A stretch of DNA of 64,000 nucleotides from Halobacillus halophilus (GCF_020171985.1 NZ_JAIVAL010000005.1:1-64000); one strand, 5' to 3'. Shown: positions 35,814 through 44,643, counted from the first letter of the stretch. Notes: generated by a model not told the origin, from the letters alone. Made by a program: numbers and translations.

Positions 35814-36206
35814 TTATTTACGATACTTTTCACGATCATCAGACTGCTTGATCCAGTCTTCAAGCTTGTCCTTCAAAGTGTTAAATCCTGAAGAAGCATC
35901 TTCCTGTTGCTGCTGTTTAGGTGCCGCTTGTTTACGCGGGCGACGTTGTTCAGCCTTTGGAGCTTCTTGTGTGGCACGAATGGAAAGAGAATATTTATTG
36001 CTCTTTTCATCGATATTCAAGATTTTAACTTGCACTTCATCTCCTTCAGAAAGATGCTCGTTAATATCTTTCACAAAACCGTGGGTCACTTCAGAAATAT
36101 GAACTAAACCTTGAACTTGATCATCAAGTGCAACGAATGCACCATATGGTTGAATTCCTGTGACTTTACCTTCTAATACTTGACCTTCTTGAAACTTCTC
36201 TGACAT
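35814..36206 (-). CDS. yugI: S1-domain RNA-binding protein, general stress protein 13 family (YugI)
   Basis: A 130-residue protein: an S1 OB-fold at residues 5-75 (VLEGKVTGIQPYGAFVAL, GLVHISEV, VQVKILNID) and a basic, Gln-rich tail (RRPRKQAAPKQQQQ). The S1 fold and tail suggest ribosome or RNA binding; the YugI/GSP13 group belongs to the general stress response in Bacillus. Start 36206 is chosen because AGGAG lies 9 nt upstream; a TTG start three codons earlier is adjacent to the ribosome site. Confidence 0.9.
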   Translation of the reverse strand: MSEKFQEGQVLEGKVTGIQPYGAFVALDDQVQGLVHISEVTHGFVKDINEHLSEGDEVQVKILNIDEKSNKYSLSIRATQEAPKAEQRRPRKQAAPKQQQQEDASSGFNTLKDKLEDWIKQSDDREKYRK

Positions 36207-36384
36207 GCTATACAACTCCTGATATATATTATTCGATTCTTTTCACGCAATTAATGATTTTACCACAGTTAGGCACATTTAGCAAAACTCTATCCAGAAT
36301 AAAATCAACAGATTACGTTCGTCAATTTCTGACAATTTCTTTAGTGACCCTTTTGTGAATTCAGGTCTTCTCTATTATCCTCCA

Positions 36385-36393
36385 TGGTATAAT
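36385..36393 (+). promoter_or_regulatory. Extended -10 promoter of the XRE regulator gene
   Basis: TGGTATAAT, a perfect TATAAT with the TGn extension, 28 nt before the ATG; no good -35 box, as expected for an extended -10 promoter. Confidence 0.65.
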
Positions 36394-36420
36394 GGAGAAA
36401 AGCACAGAGGAGGAATTGTT

Positions 36421-36774
36421 ATGTCAATTGGGAATAATATTCGAAAACACAGAGAATTAAAAAAGGTTACTAAAGATGAATTAGCCATGAAAGCAAGAAT
36501 GGGAGTTCACACATTAGAAAGCTATGAAAATAACGAACGAGTTCCCGAACTCGATACCATCTTGAAAATTTCTACTGTACTTGATATTCCCGCTTCAGAG
36601 TTAATGGAAACAGAAGAAGAAGATACGCTGATGGACGATGAATTACAAACCCTTATTAAAGAAGTTGGGGTTAAACGCTCAAAACTAATCTTAAAAAAGG
36701 CTCGTGATTTTTCTGAACAGGATGTTCTGCGGGCTATGAATCTCTTATACGATTTAAATCAGCAAAAAAAATAA
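36421..36774 (+). CDS. XRE-family transcriptional regulator
   Basis: A 117-residue DNA-binding protein. The helix-turn-helix is at about residues 5-58 (IGNNIRKHRELKKVTKDELA, then VHTLESYENNERVPE). The remaining helical tail (70-117) probably dimerises. Start 36421 is chosen because GAGGAGG lies 8 nt upstream; 22 further upstream codons include the promoter. The target is unknown. It is divergent from yugI and upstream of patB, with a terminator between. Confidence 0.85.
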   Translation: MSIGNNIRKHRELKKVTKDELAMKARMGVHTLESYENNERVPELDTILKISTVLDIPASELMETEEEDTLMDDELQTLIKEVGVKRSKLILKKARDFSEQDVLRAMNLLYDLNQQKK

Positions 36775-36845
36775 ATAAATAGGTTTAATATCTATCAAAT
36801 GTGGTAATAATGTATAACGTAAGACTTTCTCGTATTCCCCCTGTG

Positions 36846-36880
36846 TAAGCAAAGCGTACGCTCGCTTTGCTTATTTTTTT
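36846..36880 (+). terminator. Terminator of the XRE gene
   Basis: AAGCAAAGCG / CGCTTTGCTT 10-bp perfect stem and an eight-T run. Confidence 0.92.
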
Positions 36881-36987
36881 TGAGAATGACTAACTTGAAT
36901 CTAAATCATTTGAAACGATATATTTTCATTTAACTGAATCCATAGGTTATCATAAATAGTAAACAAACAAGAGACGGAGGGCTGACT

Positions 36988-38163
36988 ATGAGTCGTTTTA
37001 ACACAGTAACACCTAGAAAAGGGACAAGATCGGTTAAATGGGATATGGCTGAAGATTTGTATCAGGATAAAGAAGTACTGCCCATGTGGGTAGCTGACAT
37101 GGATTTTCAGATCCCTGAGGCAGTCAAACAGGCTCTTCAAGAAAGAGTTGAACATGGCATCTTTGGTTACACTTGGCCGGATAACCTTATAAAAAATAAA
37201 ATAACTGACTGGCTCGATAAGAGACACAATTGGGAAGTGGAAGCTGACTGGATTACATATAGCCCTGGAGTTATCCCTTCCTTGCATATGATTATTCAAG
37301 CGTTAACCCAGGAGAAGGATCCCGTGTTAATCCAAACTCCTGTTTATCCGCCTTTCTACAGCGTGGTAAAAGACCATGAACGAGAGTTAATAACTAATCC
37401 TCTAGAGTTTACGGGAGATCGTTACGAGATTAATTTCGAAGATTTCGAGCAAAAAATAAAAGATCATAAGGTCAAAATGTTTATTTTGTGCAATCCTCAC
37501 AATCCAGTGGGAAGGGTATGGACAAAGGACGAATTAAATAAAATGAGTGAAATTTGCGTGAAACATGATGTGATGATCATTGCAGATGAAATCCATGCCG
37601 ATTTAATTTTCAGTGGCCATACTCATATTCCAATAGCTTCCTTAAATGAAGAAATCAAACAGCGTACCATTACGTGTTTGTCTCCAACCAAGACATTTAA
37701 CCTAGCAGGGCTGCAAGCCTCCTATTTGGTGACAGCGAATAAAGAATTTAGAGAACAAATCGACCAGCAATTTAAGAACCAGGGAATGGTTATGTTAAAT
37801 ACACTTGGTATTACAGCTATGGAAGCTGCCTATGAATACGGCGAGGAATGGCTGGAAGAATTAAATCAAACATTAGAGTACCATCGTGACTATGTCATGA
37901 AACGATTTCAAGAAGAAACCCAATCTATTCGAGTCCTTCCGGCAGAAGGAACCTATCTTCTCTGGCTGGATTGCCGCTCTCTCGGCCTCGAACACAAAGA
38001 CCTTAAATCCTTTATGCAAACGCAAGCTAAAGTCGGCCTGAACGATGGGGCTTCTTTTGGAGAAGAGGGAGAAGGTTTTATGCGGATTAACATTGCCGCT
38101 CCTATGTCTATTCTTGAAGATGGAGTGACTCGGATTATAGATGCTGTTCAACAGAAAGAATAA
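36988..38163 (+). CDS. patB: PatB/MalY-family cystathionine beta-lyase (PLP)
   Basis: A 391-residue fold-type I PLP enzyme that splits cystathionine or cysteine to pyruvate, ammonia and thiol. It shows the N-terminal LPMWVADMDFQIPE, the asparagine motif ILCNPHNPVGRVW, the PLP aspartate in IADEIHADL and the Schiff-base lysine in SPTKTFNLAGLQ (about residue 233). The closest known relative is B. subtilis PatB. ACGGAGGG precedes ATG. It is monocistronic. Confidence 0.9.
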   Translation: MSRFNTVTPRKGTRSVKWDMAEDLYQDKEVLPMWVADMDFQIPEAVKQALQERVEHGIFGYTWPDNLIKNKITDWLDKRHNWEVEADWITYSPGVIPSLHMIIQALTQEKDPVLIQTPVYPPFYSVVKDHERELITNPLEFTGDRYEINFEDFEQKIKDHKVKMFILCNPHNPVGRVWTKDELNKMSEICVKHDVMIIADEIHADLIFSGHTHIPIASLNEEIKQRTITCLSPTKTFNLAGLQASYLVTANKEFREQIDQQFKNQGMVMLNTLGITAMEAAYEYGEEWLEELNQTLEYHRDYVMKRFQEETQSIRVLPAEGTYLLWLDCRSLGLEHKDLKSFMQTQAKVGLNDGASFGEEGEGFMRINIAAPMSILEDGVTRIIDAVQQKE

Positions 38164-38192
38164 AAAGGTCTCCCTCTTAGGGAGACCTTTTT
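38162..38192. terminator. Bidirectional terminator between patB and the SodC-like gene
   Basis: AAAAAGGTCTCCCT / AGGGAGACCTTTTT with a short loop and T runs both ways. Confidence 0.9.
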
Positions 38193-38769
38193 AACTCTCT
38201 TCTTGCTTTTTATCCGGCTCTGTAGGGTCCGTAGTTTCATCTTCATCTGCCTTTAACGTAATTTCTCCACAGGCGATTCGTTCGCCAGAATTTCCAGATG
38301 GCTGAGACATTCCGTCATCTACACCACTGCTCAGAACAATGGATGTACCTTCCTTCCTTAACAGTGACTGCTGAGCTTCTTTAAGCTTAGCTTCACTTAA
38401 AACAAGCTTTACATCAATCATTCCACTTCCATCTGCTTCCACATTTGCCATGTCTCCAGCATGAGCACCCTTCGTATTCATCAATCCATGCTCTTTATCC
38501 ATTGGATTAAAATGGTTACCCGCACTTTTAAAATCTGGAGCCTCACATTTAGGAAATTCATGAATATGAACCGCATGAATGCCCGGCTCCACTCCTTCAA
38601 CCTTAAGGGCGACTTCCACCCCTTCTGGACGCTCCGTAAAAGTCGCGGTTCCAATTTTATCGTTTTCACTATTATAAATTGATGTTTCAAGCGGTGATCT
38701 TTCTTCTCCAGAAGCACAGCCACCCACCATAATTAAGAAAGCAAGAACTGGCAATAACCATTTGTACAT
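38191..38769 (-). CDS. Cu/Zn-superoxide-dismutase-like lipoprotein missing a copper ligand (YojM type)
   Basis: A 192-residue lipoprotein with signal and lipobox MVGGC (Cys18), followed by a SodC fold. Copper ligands His68 and His70 (HIHEF), the bridging His86 (GNHFNP), zinc ligands His94, His103 and Asp106 (HAGDM), and the disulfide Cys75-Cys167 are present. The fourth copper ligand, His in the usual VVH-x3-DD motif, is Ser147 in VLSSGVDD, so normal dismutase activity is doubtful. B. subtilis YojM is a known paralogue lacking copper ligands. The acidic tail has many Glu/Asp. Start 38769 is chosen because GGAGG lies 6 nt upstream. Confidence 0.9.
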   Translation of the reverse strand: MYKWLLPVLAFLIMVGGCASGEERSPLETSIYNSENDKIGTATFTERPEGVEVALKVEGVEPGIHAVHIHEFPKCEAPDFKSAGNHFNPMDKEHGLMNTKGAHAGDMANVEADGSGMIDVKLVLSEAKLKEAQQSLLRKEGTSIVLSSGVDDGMSQPSGNSGERIACGEITLKADEDETTDPTEPDKKQEES

Positions 38770-38833
38770 AATGTACCTCCATTTATAGACCTCAATGTTA
38801 TGATTATTGTCCCCCATCATTTAAAATTATATA

Positions 38834-38863
38834 ACAAAACCACGCCTATGATTGGCGTGGTTA
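38834..38863 (-). terminator. Probable terminator after the 71-residue membrane protein
   Basis: AACCACGCCAAT / ATAGGCGTGGTT hairpin followed on the minus strand by TTGTTAT. The T run is imperfect. Confidence 0.65.
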
Positions 38864-38874
38864 TAATTTGTATA

Positions 38875-39090
38875 TCAGTGTTCGTTCTCTTTGTGCTCCT
38901 TAGGATAAAACGTTTCTTCGGTTTTCTTTTGTTCTTTACGGGAGGCCTTAATAATAAAAATCATCGTTACAGCCGCAGCAATGATAAATAAAATAAGCAT
39001 AAGTACTGCTGGAATGTACTCAGATTTATCTTCTGGAAAGTATAAGAATTCCATCATAGGACGATCACTTCCTTCCATATCTCCTGTCAT
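38875..39090 (-). CDS. Small single-pass membrane protein
   Basis: A 71-residue protein with one transmembrane helix (about residues 26-48, AVLMLILFIIAAAVTMIFII) followed by a highly charged Lys/Glu/His tail. The start is uncertain: GGGAGG lies 13 nt before the first ATG, and ATG codons 4, 11 and 12 residues later are alternatives. I do not recognise the family. Confidence 0.6.
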   Translation of the reverse strand: MTGDMEGSDRPMMEFLYFPEDKSEYIPAVLMLILFIIAAAVTMIFIIKASRKEQKKTEETFYPKEHKENEH

Positions 39091-39182
39091 TATATCAAAT
39101 TATCCTCCCGTTTTTCACGAGCTTCACCATTTCTTCACAATTTAAATGTTTGGTACAATGAATGAGAAAAGGAGGAGTTTTG

Positions 39183-39569
39183 ATGGCTGAATTTGAAAAA
39201 GGAGCTCTTGTAAAAGCTCACTATAAGACAGGTATCTATGTGGGAGAGGTCGTAGAAGACCGAAACCGCTTCTATTTAGTTAAAATACTCGCTGTAGATA
39301 AGCACCCTATGCAAGGTGATCTCCATAATCCAGGTCAAACAGAAGATGTATTCTTCCATCAGCGCAAAGCACTCAGCTTTAACGAGAAAGCTAATGTGCA
39401 AAAAGAAGCGGTTCATCCCTTTGAAGAAGAGACGGTTCCAGAATATGAGGCGTCACTAAAACAGGCTGTAGAAAAATTAAAGACAAAACTGACTAGAAGA
39501 GAAACAGAGTTCAACCTAAACGCCAAGCAGCAGCTTGAAGATTTAGAAAACCAATACTTCAAGTCATAA
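39183..39569 (+). CDS. kapB: Kinase-associated protein B (KapB)
   Basis: A 128-residue protein with an N-terminal SH3-like barrel (GALVKAHYKTGIYVGEVVED, then RFYLVKILAVDKHPMQGDLH) and a helical C-terminus. It matches KapB, which in B. subtilis acts with the sporulation sensor kinase KinB. Despite the historic name there is no signal peptide or lipobox here. Start 39183 is chosen because AAAGGAGGAG lies 6 nt upstream. An extended -10 TGGTACAAT (39151-39159) precedes it. No kinB is adjacent. Confidence 0.88.
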   Translation: MAEFEKGALVKAHYKTGIYVGEVVEDRNRFYLVKILAVDKHPMQGDLHNPGQTEDVFFHQRKALSFNEKANVQKEAVHPFEEETVPEYEASLKQAVEKLKTKLTRRETEFNLNAKQQLEDLENQYFKS

Positions 39570-39618
39570 TTGTCTCCCTGATGAGGGGGTGCCGGATAGG
39601 CTCCCTCTTATTGCTTCT

Positions 39619-40797
39619 TTAACCGCCGGGAACTTTTAGATTCCTCTTTTTCTTAACTGGCTTTCCATACACTTTATTCGTAATCCACGAAGCTTGTTCA
39701 AATAAGAGCATTCCTATAAAAGCAGCAATGACGATATATAAACCACTGAAAACTTTTAAGACCCCCGCAGCCGTACTTGCAATTACTACAGAAAACTCTC
39801 CACGTGCACACATGGATAACCCCGCTCTTAGAGAAACACGCTTGGACAATCCATACAACGGACCACCAAGTACTCCTAATAAAATCTTAGATAATACAGA
39901 CCATACTAAAATGGATACAAGAAGCCCTGCCATAGGCACCCCATCTCCAAGCTCAATGGTCGTCCCAAAGTAGATAAAAAAAGTAGGAAGCATTAAATCT
40001 CTAACGGGATATACGGTTTGCTCGACTTTTTCAATTTTTCCAATCTCCGCTAGCATCATTCCGGCTAAGAATGCACCTAGCACTTCAGATAATCCAAGTA
40101 AGAGGGCGAGCCCCCCAAAGGAAAGGGCAATTCCGACCAGGAGTGCTATCTTAAAATCTTCATCATCAATTCGATCTAGAAACGTCTCGAAACGTTTGAA
40201 AAGGGTTTTACTTAATATGATAGCTAAGGCGGCCAATCCTAAGATTTTACCTACTAACAAAATAAAAGTAAGAGAAGTAAAGCTTTCCCCTGAACTCACG
40301 CCAAATAAGATAGCCACAACGATGGGCGCAACCAGGTCTTCAAAGATGAGGATAGCCAGCATAAATTCGGTTTCCGTATTAGCCATACGTCCACGGTCAT
40401 CTAACAGCTTGGCGGTGATAGAAGAACTGGTCGCATACGTAATGCCGCCAATCAAGAAGCTTGAAAATAGATCTAAATTAAATAAAAGCGCAATCCCCGT
40501 TGTAACCCCCAGACTCAAGAATACGTCGAGAAGCCCCGAAGGCCATATTTTTTTCGCAATGCCTCCCAGACGATTCACATTAAACTCGAGTCCTAATATG
40601 AAAAAAAGCAATACAATTCCGATTTCACTGGCAAAATGCAGCAATTCGCTGTTGTGGAGGAAGTCAGCCAATATTATCCCTAATAAAATGTATAAAATGA
40701 CATTGGGTACTTTTATCTTCAAACTTAAGAATCCTAAGTAAAAGATGAAGAGTAAAATCAGCCCAGCCCCCAGTAAAGCCGGAAAATCAGTAGGCAC
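39619..40797 (-). CDS. khtU: K+/H+ antiporter, CPA2 family (KhtU type)
   Basis: A 392-residue membrane protein with about 12 transmembrane segments, of the KefB/KhtU branch of CPA2. The ion-path motif IFEDLVAPIVVAI (about residues 150-162) and GLEFNVNRLG (about 69-78) are present. It exports K+ in exchange for H+. The start is GTG, with GGAGAGG about 10 nt upstream. It sits 6 nt behind khtT and is co-transcribed with it. The third B. subtilis gene, khtS, is absent. Confidence 0.9.
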   Translation of the reverse strand: MPTDFPALLGAGLILLFIFYLGFLSLKIKVPNVILYILLGIILADFLHNSELLHFASEIGIVLLFFILGLEFNVNRLGGIAKKIWPSGLLDVFLSLGVTTGIALLFNLDLFSSFLIGGITYATSSSITAKLLDDRGRMANTETEFMLAILIFEDLVAPIVVAILFGVSSGESFTSLTFILLVGKILGLAALAIILSKTLFKRFETFLDRIDDEDFKIALLVGIALSFGGLALLLGLSEVLGAFLAGMMLAEIGKIEKVEQTVYPVRDLMLPTFFIYFGTTIELGDGVPMAGLLVSILVWSVLSKILLGVLGGPLYGLSKRVSLRAGLSMCARGEFSVVIASTAAGVLKVFSGLYIVIAAFIGMLLFEQASWITNKVYGKPVKKKRNLKVPGG

Positions 40798-40803
40798 CTA
40801 TGA

Positions 40804-41292
40804 TCATTCCTCTCCTTTACACAAATCTGACAATGTGTCGATTTGATCCTGTTTACCAATTGTCATGATAACGTCTCCAGGTACCAATGTAGTATTTGCC
40901 TCTGGAATGGCGATGGTTTCATCCCCTTTGACAATACCAATAATGGTGGCCCCAGTCTTATTTCTTATTTCGGATTCTTCAATTGTCTGATTAGCAATAC
41001 TTGAACGCTTTGATAATTCAACCCAGTCAATAACAATCTGATTCTTGAAGATTTTCAATTTATCAGCATCTACTGGCTGATAAGTAGCACCTAATAATTG
41101 TGCTCCAAGCTCTCTTGTCTCATCAGAGGTAAGATCCATTGCAAAATCAGCCTCTTCACTATCTGCATCCTCAAAAAAATAAAGCTCTCTCTTGCCTGTG
41201 TGGTGGACAATTAACACAAGCATGCTGTCTTCACCTGTTTTTAAAGAGATTTTTTGACCAATCCCAGGCAGCTGGGATATTGAAATGTTCAT
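40804..41292 (-). CDS. khtT: KhtT regulatory subunit (RCK_C domain)
   Basis: A 162-residue cytosolic protein whose C-terminal RCK_C domain (about residues 75-162: GATIIGIVKGDETIAIPE, TTLVPGDVIMTIG) binds c-di-AMP in the B. subtilis homologue and activates KhtU. The N-terminal half is a family-specific alpha/beta module. AAGGAG precedes ATG by 10 nt. It is the first gene of khtT-khtU. Confidence 0.9.
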   Translation of the reverse strand: MNISISQLPGIGQKISLKTGEDSMLVLIVHHTGKRELYFFEDADSEEADFAMDLTSDETRELGAQLLGATYQPVDADKLKIFKNQIVIDWVELSKRSSIANQTIEESEIRNKTGATIIGIVKGDETIAIPEANTTLVPGDVIMTIGKQDQIDTLSDLCKGEE

Positions 41293-41509
41293 CTGACCAG
41301 CACTCCTTACTTTCTTCTTCCATTTAATTATAACAGAATGCTCCCTGTTGATAGGGCTGATTCTATATGAAAAGGAATTTCTTTATCATTTGAGTCATGA
41401 TAAATTCTTTTAACGATCTAATATTCTTTATGCCCCACGCCAATTTGTCATCTGAAATGGTGTGTGGTAATTTAAAATAGGTAAAACGATACCTTAGGAG
41501 GTTAAAATA

Positions 41510-42220
41510 ATGACAACACATATTGGGGCTGAAAAAGGAGAAATAGCAGAAAAGATCCTTCTTCCCGGAGATCCTTTACGAGCTAAATATATAGCTGAAA
41601 ACTTCTTAGAGAATCCTGTTTGTTATAATGAGGTCCGCGGAATGTACGGTTATACTGGGACCTATAAAGGTGAACGAATATCTGTACAAGGTACAGGTAT
41701 GGGTGTTCCGTCTATTTCAATATACGTAAATGAATTAATTGAAGGCTATGGTGTAAAGCAATTAATTCGTGTTGGATCTTGCGGAGCCTTACAAAATGAT
41801 GTGAAAGTCAGAGATGTTATCCTTGCTTCTACGTCAACAACGGATTCACAAATGAACCGGATGGTTTTTGGCGGTATCGATTTCGCTCCTGCTGCAGATT
41901 TCAATTTATTAAAAAATGCTTATGACGCTGGTACGGAAAAAGGTTTAAAATTACGAGTTGGAAATGTATTTACGAGCGACAGTTTTTATCGCGACAATGC
42001 GATGGATTTATTTAAACAGCTCGCAGACTATAATGTATTAGCCGTTGAAATGGAAACCACAGCTCTTTATACATTAGCAGCCAAATATGGTTGTCAAGCT
42101 CTTTCTGTATTAACTGTAAGCGATCATATTCTTACAGGGGAAGAAACAACTTCCGAAGAGCGGCAAACTACCTTCAATGAAATGATTGAAGTGGCGTTGG
42201 AAGCTGCCATTCAAGAGTAA
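41510..42220 (+). CDS. deoD: Purine-nucleoside phosphorylase
   Basis: A 236-residue trimer/hexamer-type phosphorylase that splits purine (deoxy)nucleosides. It has the phosphate loop [24 protein letters not shown] (about residues 86-93) and the ribose-binding Glu motif [14 protein letters not shown] (about 176-189). Catalytic Asp is in [19 protein letters not shown] precedes ATG by about 8 nt. It is a single gene with its own terminator. Confidence 0.97.
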   Translation: MTTHIGAEKGEIAEKILLPGDPLRAKYIAENFLENPVCYNEVRGMYGYTGTYKGERISVQGTGMGVPSISIYVNELIEGYGVKQLIRVGSCGALQNDVKVRDVILASTSTTDSQMNRMVFGGIDFAPAADFNLLKNAYDAGTEKGLKLRVGNVFTSDSFYRDNAMDLFKQLADYNVLAVEMETTALYTLAAKYGCQALSVLTVSDHILTGEETTSEERQTTFNEMIEVALEAAIQE

Positions 42221-42226
42221 TCAAGG

Positions 42227-42253
42227 ACACCCTCTTCAAAGAGGGTGTTTTTA
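42227..42253 (+). terminator. Terminator of deoD
   Basis: ACACCCTCTT / AAGAGGGTGT stem with a short CA-rich loop and TTTTTAATTTT. It overlaps the stop codon of the convergent 73-residue gene. Confidence 0.9.
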
Positions 42254-42472
42254 ATTTTGTCTAACTTCAATTAGATCTTTCAGTTCCAATTCATACATCG
42301 TATCTCCTGCAATCACTAGGAAAAATTCGGGACGTATTTGTTCAAGTATCCCGCGAAAGGTTAGGTCTCTCGTATAAACGACTACGCATTTACCTTGGTT
42401 TTTATAGAGGCTTTTTGCTCGATCAGACTTCAGGATAGATCGAGGGGTGGAATCAGGTAATTTTAATGCCAT
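42251..42472 (-). CDS. Small hypothetical protein, possible Sm-like barrel
   Basis: A 73-residue protein. The second half alternates hydrophobic strands (VVVYTRDLTFRGIL, EFFLVIAGDTMYELELKDLIEV) in a way that resembles a five-stranded Sm/Hfq- or DUF2642-like barrel with the closing helix/strand DLIEV; the N-terminus is Lys/Arg-rich. No family is recognised with certainty. The ATG at 42472 has GGGGG-rich sequence about 10 nt upstream. Confidence 0.6.
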   Translation of the reverse strand: MALKLPDSTPRSILKSDRAKSLYKNQGKCVVVYTRDLTFRGILEQIRPEFFLVIAGDTMYELELKDLIEVRQN

Positions 42473-42763
42473 AGTATTACCCCCTGCATCACAGCTTTCT
42501 TTATCTTATACAGTTCCTGTGGTTAGGTTTGGGCCAAAACCTTCTAATTTTACCCCCTTTCTACCGTTTAGGTTTAAAGCTCTTTCTACAAGTATTCCTA
42601 ATCCAGTTGAAATTTATGACCAATTAAGGTCCCCTTAACCTGCATCCTTTATTAAGACGTCCCACCTAAAATTATGATATAATTACCATGTTCTGATTTA
42701 ATACAAGTCAGAAACTGCAATTTTATATACATATATCTCTTAATTTGTGGAAAGGATGTCAAC

Positions 42764-43246
42764 ATGTTGTTGGACTTACTGCATAATTTCCCTTTATGGG
42801 CTTCAATTGCTTCGATTTTTTTTGCTCAGATAGTAAAAATTCCGATTCAATTTATTGCATCCAGAAACTTTAACCCCAGCCTGGCATTCAGCACCGGAGG
42901 CATGCCCAGCAGTCATTCGGCTGCCGTAACGGCGCTCGCTACAGGCGTAGGAATCCAGCAGGGATTCAATTCGTCGATTTTTGCCGTTGCTTGTGTGTTT
43001 ACCATCATTGTGATGTTTGATTCAACTGGAGTCCGGAGGCAAACTGGAGAACAGGCCATTATGCTTAACATTTTAACAAATGATTTTAACCGGTTTGTGA
43101 ATGAAGCAAGAGATTGGGGTAATAAAGAACAGTACCAGAAGAAAGAAGAATTGAAAGAATTATTAGGGCATCAGCCAATTGAGGTTTTTTTCGGAGGATT
43201 GACAGGAATTTTATTAACCTTTTTGCTCTACGCCTGGATTTATTAA
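42764..43246 (+). CDS. yuiD: Divergent PAP2-family membrane protein (YuiD)
   Basis: A 160-residue membrane protein of the DUF212/YuiD family, with phosphatase-like motifs FSTGGMPSSHSA (about residues 41-52), DSTGVRRQTGEQA (about 86-98) and LGHQPIEVFFGG (about 132-143). The conserved Lys-Arg/Ser-His patterns are those of acid phosphatases acting on lipids, but no activity is shown. GGAAAGGATG precedes ATG. It is convergent with yuiC. Confidence 0.9.
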   Translation: MLLDLLHNFPLWASIASIFFAQIVKIPIQFIASRNFNPSLAFSTGGMPSSHSAAVTALATGVGIQQGFNSSIFAVACVFTIIVMFDSTGVRRQTGEQAIMLNILTNDFNRFVNEARDWGNKEQYQKKEELKELLGHQPIEVFFGGLTGILLTFLLYAWIY

Positions 43247-43278
43247 CCTGCAACTTGATATCTAAATTAAATAACATT

Positions 43279-43315
43279 AAAAAAGAAGGGTTCCCATGAG
43301 AAACCCTTCTTTTTT
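43279..43315. terminator. Bidirectional terminator between yuiD and yuiC
   Basis: AAAAAAGAAGGGTT / AACCCTTCTTTTTT with T runs both ways. Confidence 0.92.
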
Positions 43316-43952
43316 AACGCTTTAAAATTTGAGATCGAAAAACTTGTAAGGACTCGTTTTCATTTAGTACATTTAATCGCTCTTCTGAAAGAGTTCCGTT
43401 ACCCTCTTCTATTATATAGACATCTAACGTTTTTTTACCCCATTGTTTGTAAACCTCTTCTACGGTTGGAAAATATAAATCAAGCTCATTCCCTTGAATA
43501 GCAGCACCTTTATCTGCGACAACCCCATAACCATAATCGGGAATAAAAAGTATCGTTCCTATAGGAAAGACATCGAGGTCGGCTGCAATCGTCGAATATA
43601 AATCTCTTTTTACATTGACTCCTGAAAAGGTAATGCCATAACCAGGGTGTTCCGGGGTTTTACCCGTCGATTCCGGCCCTGCCGTGTAACCGGTAGCTGT
43701 GACAGTATGCGACTGAAATTGAGAGAGGTTAAGCGTTTCAACTAGCTTTCGTTCAGATTCTTCTGCCGCCCTAGAAAGAAGCCCAGGTTGAGTGGCGGAA
43801 GCATCTATATATTCAGGAGCGTCCTTTCTAAACTTAACAGAGACCCATTCATCGAAATCTCCCATTGATAGATTGGATACATTGGCTACTGTGTTGTATA
43901 AAGCTAAGGTAAACAATACAAATAACAACGTTTTTTTCAGGCGTTTGCTCAT
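43314..43952 (-). CDS. yuiC: 3D-domain cell-wall hydrolase (YuiC)
   Basis: A 212-residue protein with one N-terminal membrane/signal segment (about residues 6-24), a linker, and a C-terminal 3D domain (MltA-like double-psi barrel). Catalytic aspartates are in [19 protein letters not shown] (residues about 161-177). The fold and YuiC studies in B. subtilis indicate a lytic transglycosylase-like activity on peptidoglycan. Start 43952 is chosen because AGAGGTGA lies 5 nt upstream. Confidence 0.9.
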   Translation of the reverse strand: MSKRLKKTLLFVLFTLALYNTVANVSNLSMGDFDEWVSVKFRKDAPEYIDASATQPGLLSRAAEESERKLVETLNLSQFQSHTVTATGYTAGPESTGKTPEHPGYGITFSGVNVKRDLYSTIAADLDVFPIGTILFIPDYGYGVVADKGAAIQGNELDLYFPTVEEVYKQWGKKTLDVYIIEEGNGTLSEERLNVLNENESLQVFRSQILKR

Positions 43953-44040
43953 GAAAATCACCTCTAGGTGTAATCATGTCCAAGCTTGAATAATTTATTC
44001 AGAAGCATTCAACTGAAATATGAAAATCGTTAGATGGATA

Positions 44041-44200
44041 AGGGATGAGGGGGTAATAACTCGCTTTCCCGGAGTCTTACAAGCGGTCTTACAAGACGCA
44101 GGAAAGCGAATTATCCCTCGCAGGACCTTTCTTCTCATAAAAAATTTCGAAACGTAGTCTTACACAATTCGTCCCTATTGCATAATAAGTCTTACGAAAA
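44041..44200. repeat. Intergenic long-hairpin repeat, copy A
   Basis: Copy A has inverted arms GGGTAATAACTCGCTTTCC (44051-44069) and GGAAAGCGAATTATCCC (44101-44117), a loop with GTCTTACAAG twice in tandem (44074-44083 and 44086-44095), and a tail TTTCGAAACGTAGTCTTACA (44146-44165). GTCTTAC occurs four times in 122 nt. The arm and tail match copies B and C, although this copy is the most diverged. It lies between yuiC and yuiB and overlaps no gene. Confidence 0.75.
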
Positions 44201-44288
44201 ATCACCAATAAACTATAAAAGAAATTCAACTCTTTTTATTCTGGAGAAGTGAAAAGTTCCCGAGGTGCGACTCCCAGTCAATCGCATT

Positions 44289-44328
44289 AAAAAAATAGCC
44301 TCTTCTCACAGAAGAGGCTGTTTTTTTA
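44289..44328 (-). terminator. Terminator of yuiB
   Basis: AGCCTCTTCT / AGAAGAGGCT stem with T runs on both sides; it ends the minus-strand yuiB gene. Confidence 0.9.
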
Positions 44329-44643
44329 AAACATTTGATAGCCATTTTTCCTTAACCAGCGGATAACAAGCCCAGCTACAATAGTACCAGCTAACCCGCT
44401 CGCCAAAATTATTATATCAACTACTTGTAAATTCACTATCTTTGCAAATACAGTCGGAAAAGAAGTGGTTGGTTGTGAAAAATACTCGGTCCAAGGAAAG
44501 TCGTCAACGATAAACAGAACGATCACTGGATAAACAAATGACATAACCCATGAGGACCGTAAAAGCATGTTCAAAAGGAAAGATATCCCAAAAAACAATA
44601 CAAAAAACAATAAAATAGAAACAAAAAACTGTATGATGTTCAA
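44326..44643 (-). CDS. yuiB: YuiB-family membrane protein
   Basis: A 105-residue protein with three hydrophobic helices (about residues 4-28, 33-46 and 74-95). It matches the YuiB family found beside yuiC and yumB in Bacillus; function unknown. The start is TTG with AGGGGGA 6-7 nt upstream; no ATG is better placed. A terminator follows. Confidence 0.82.
   Translation of the reverse strand: MNIIQFFVSILLFFVLFFGISFLLNMLLRSSWVMSFVYPVIVLFIVDDFPWTEYFSQPTTSFPTVFAKIVNLQVVDIIILASGLAGTIVAGLVIRWLRKNGYQMF

Noticed and set aside
40196-40741. 181-codon plus frame antisense to khtU
   Set aside because: Long only because the membrane-protein codons avoid stops on the other strand; khtU motifs are clear.
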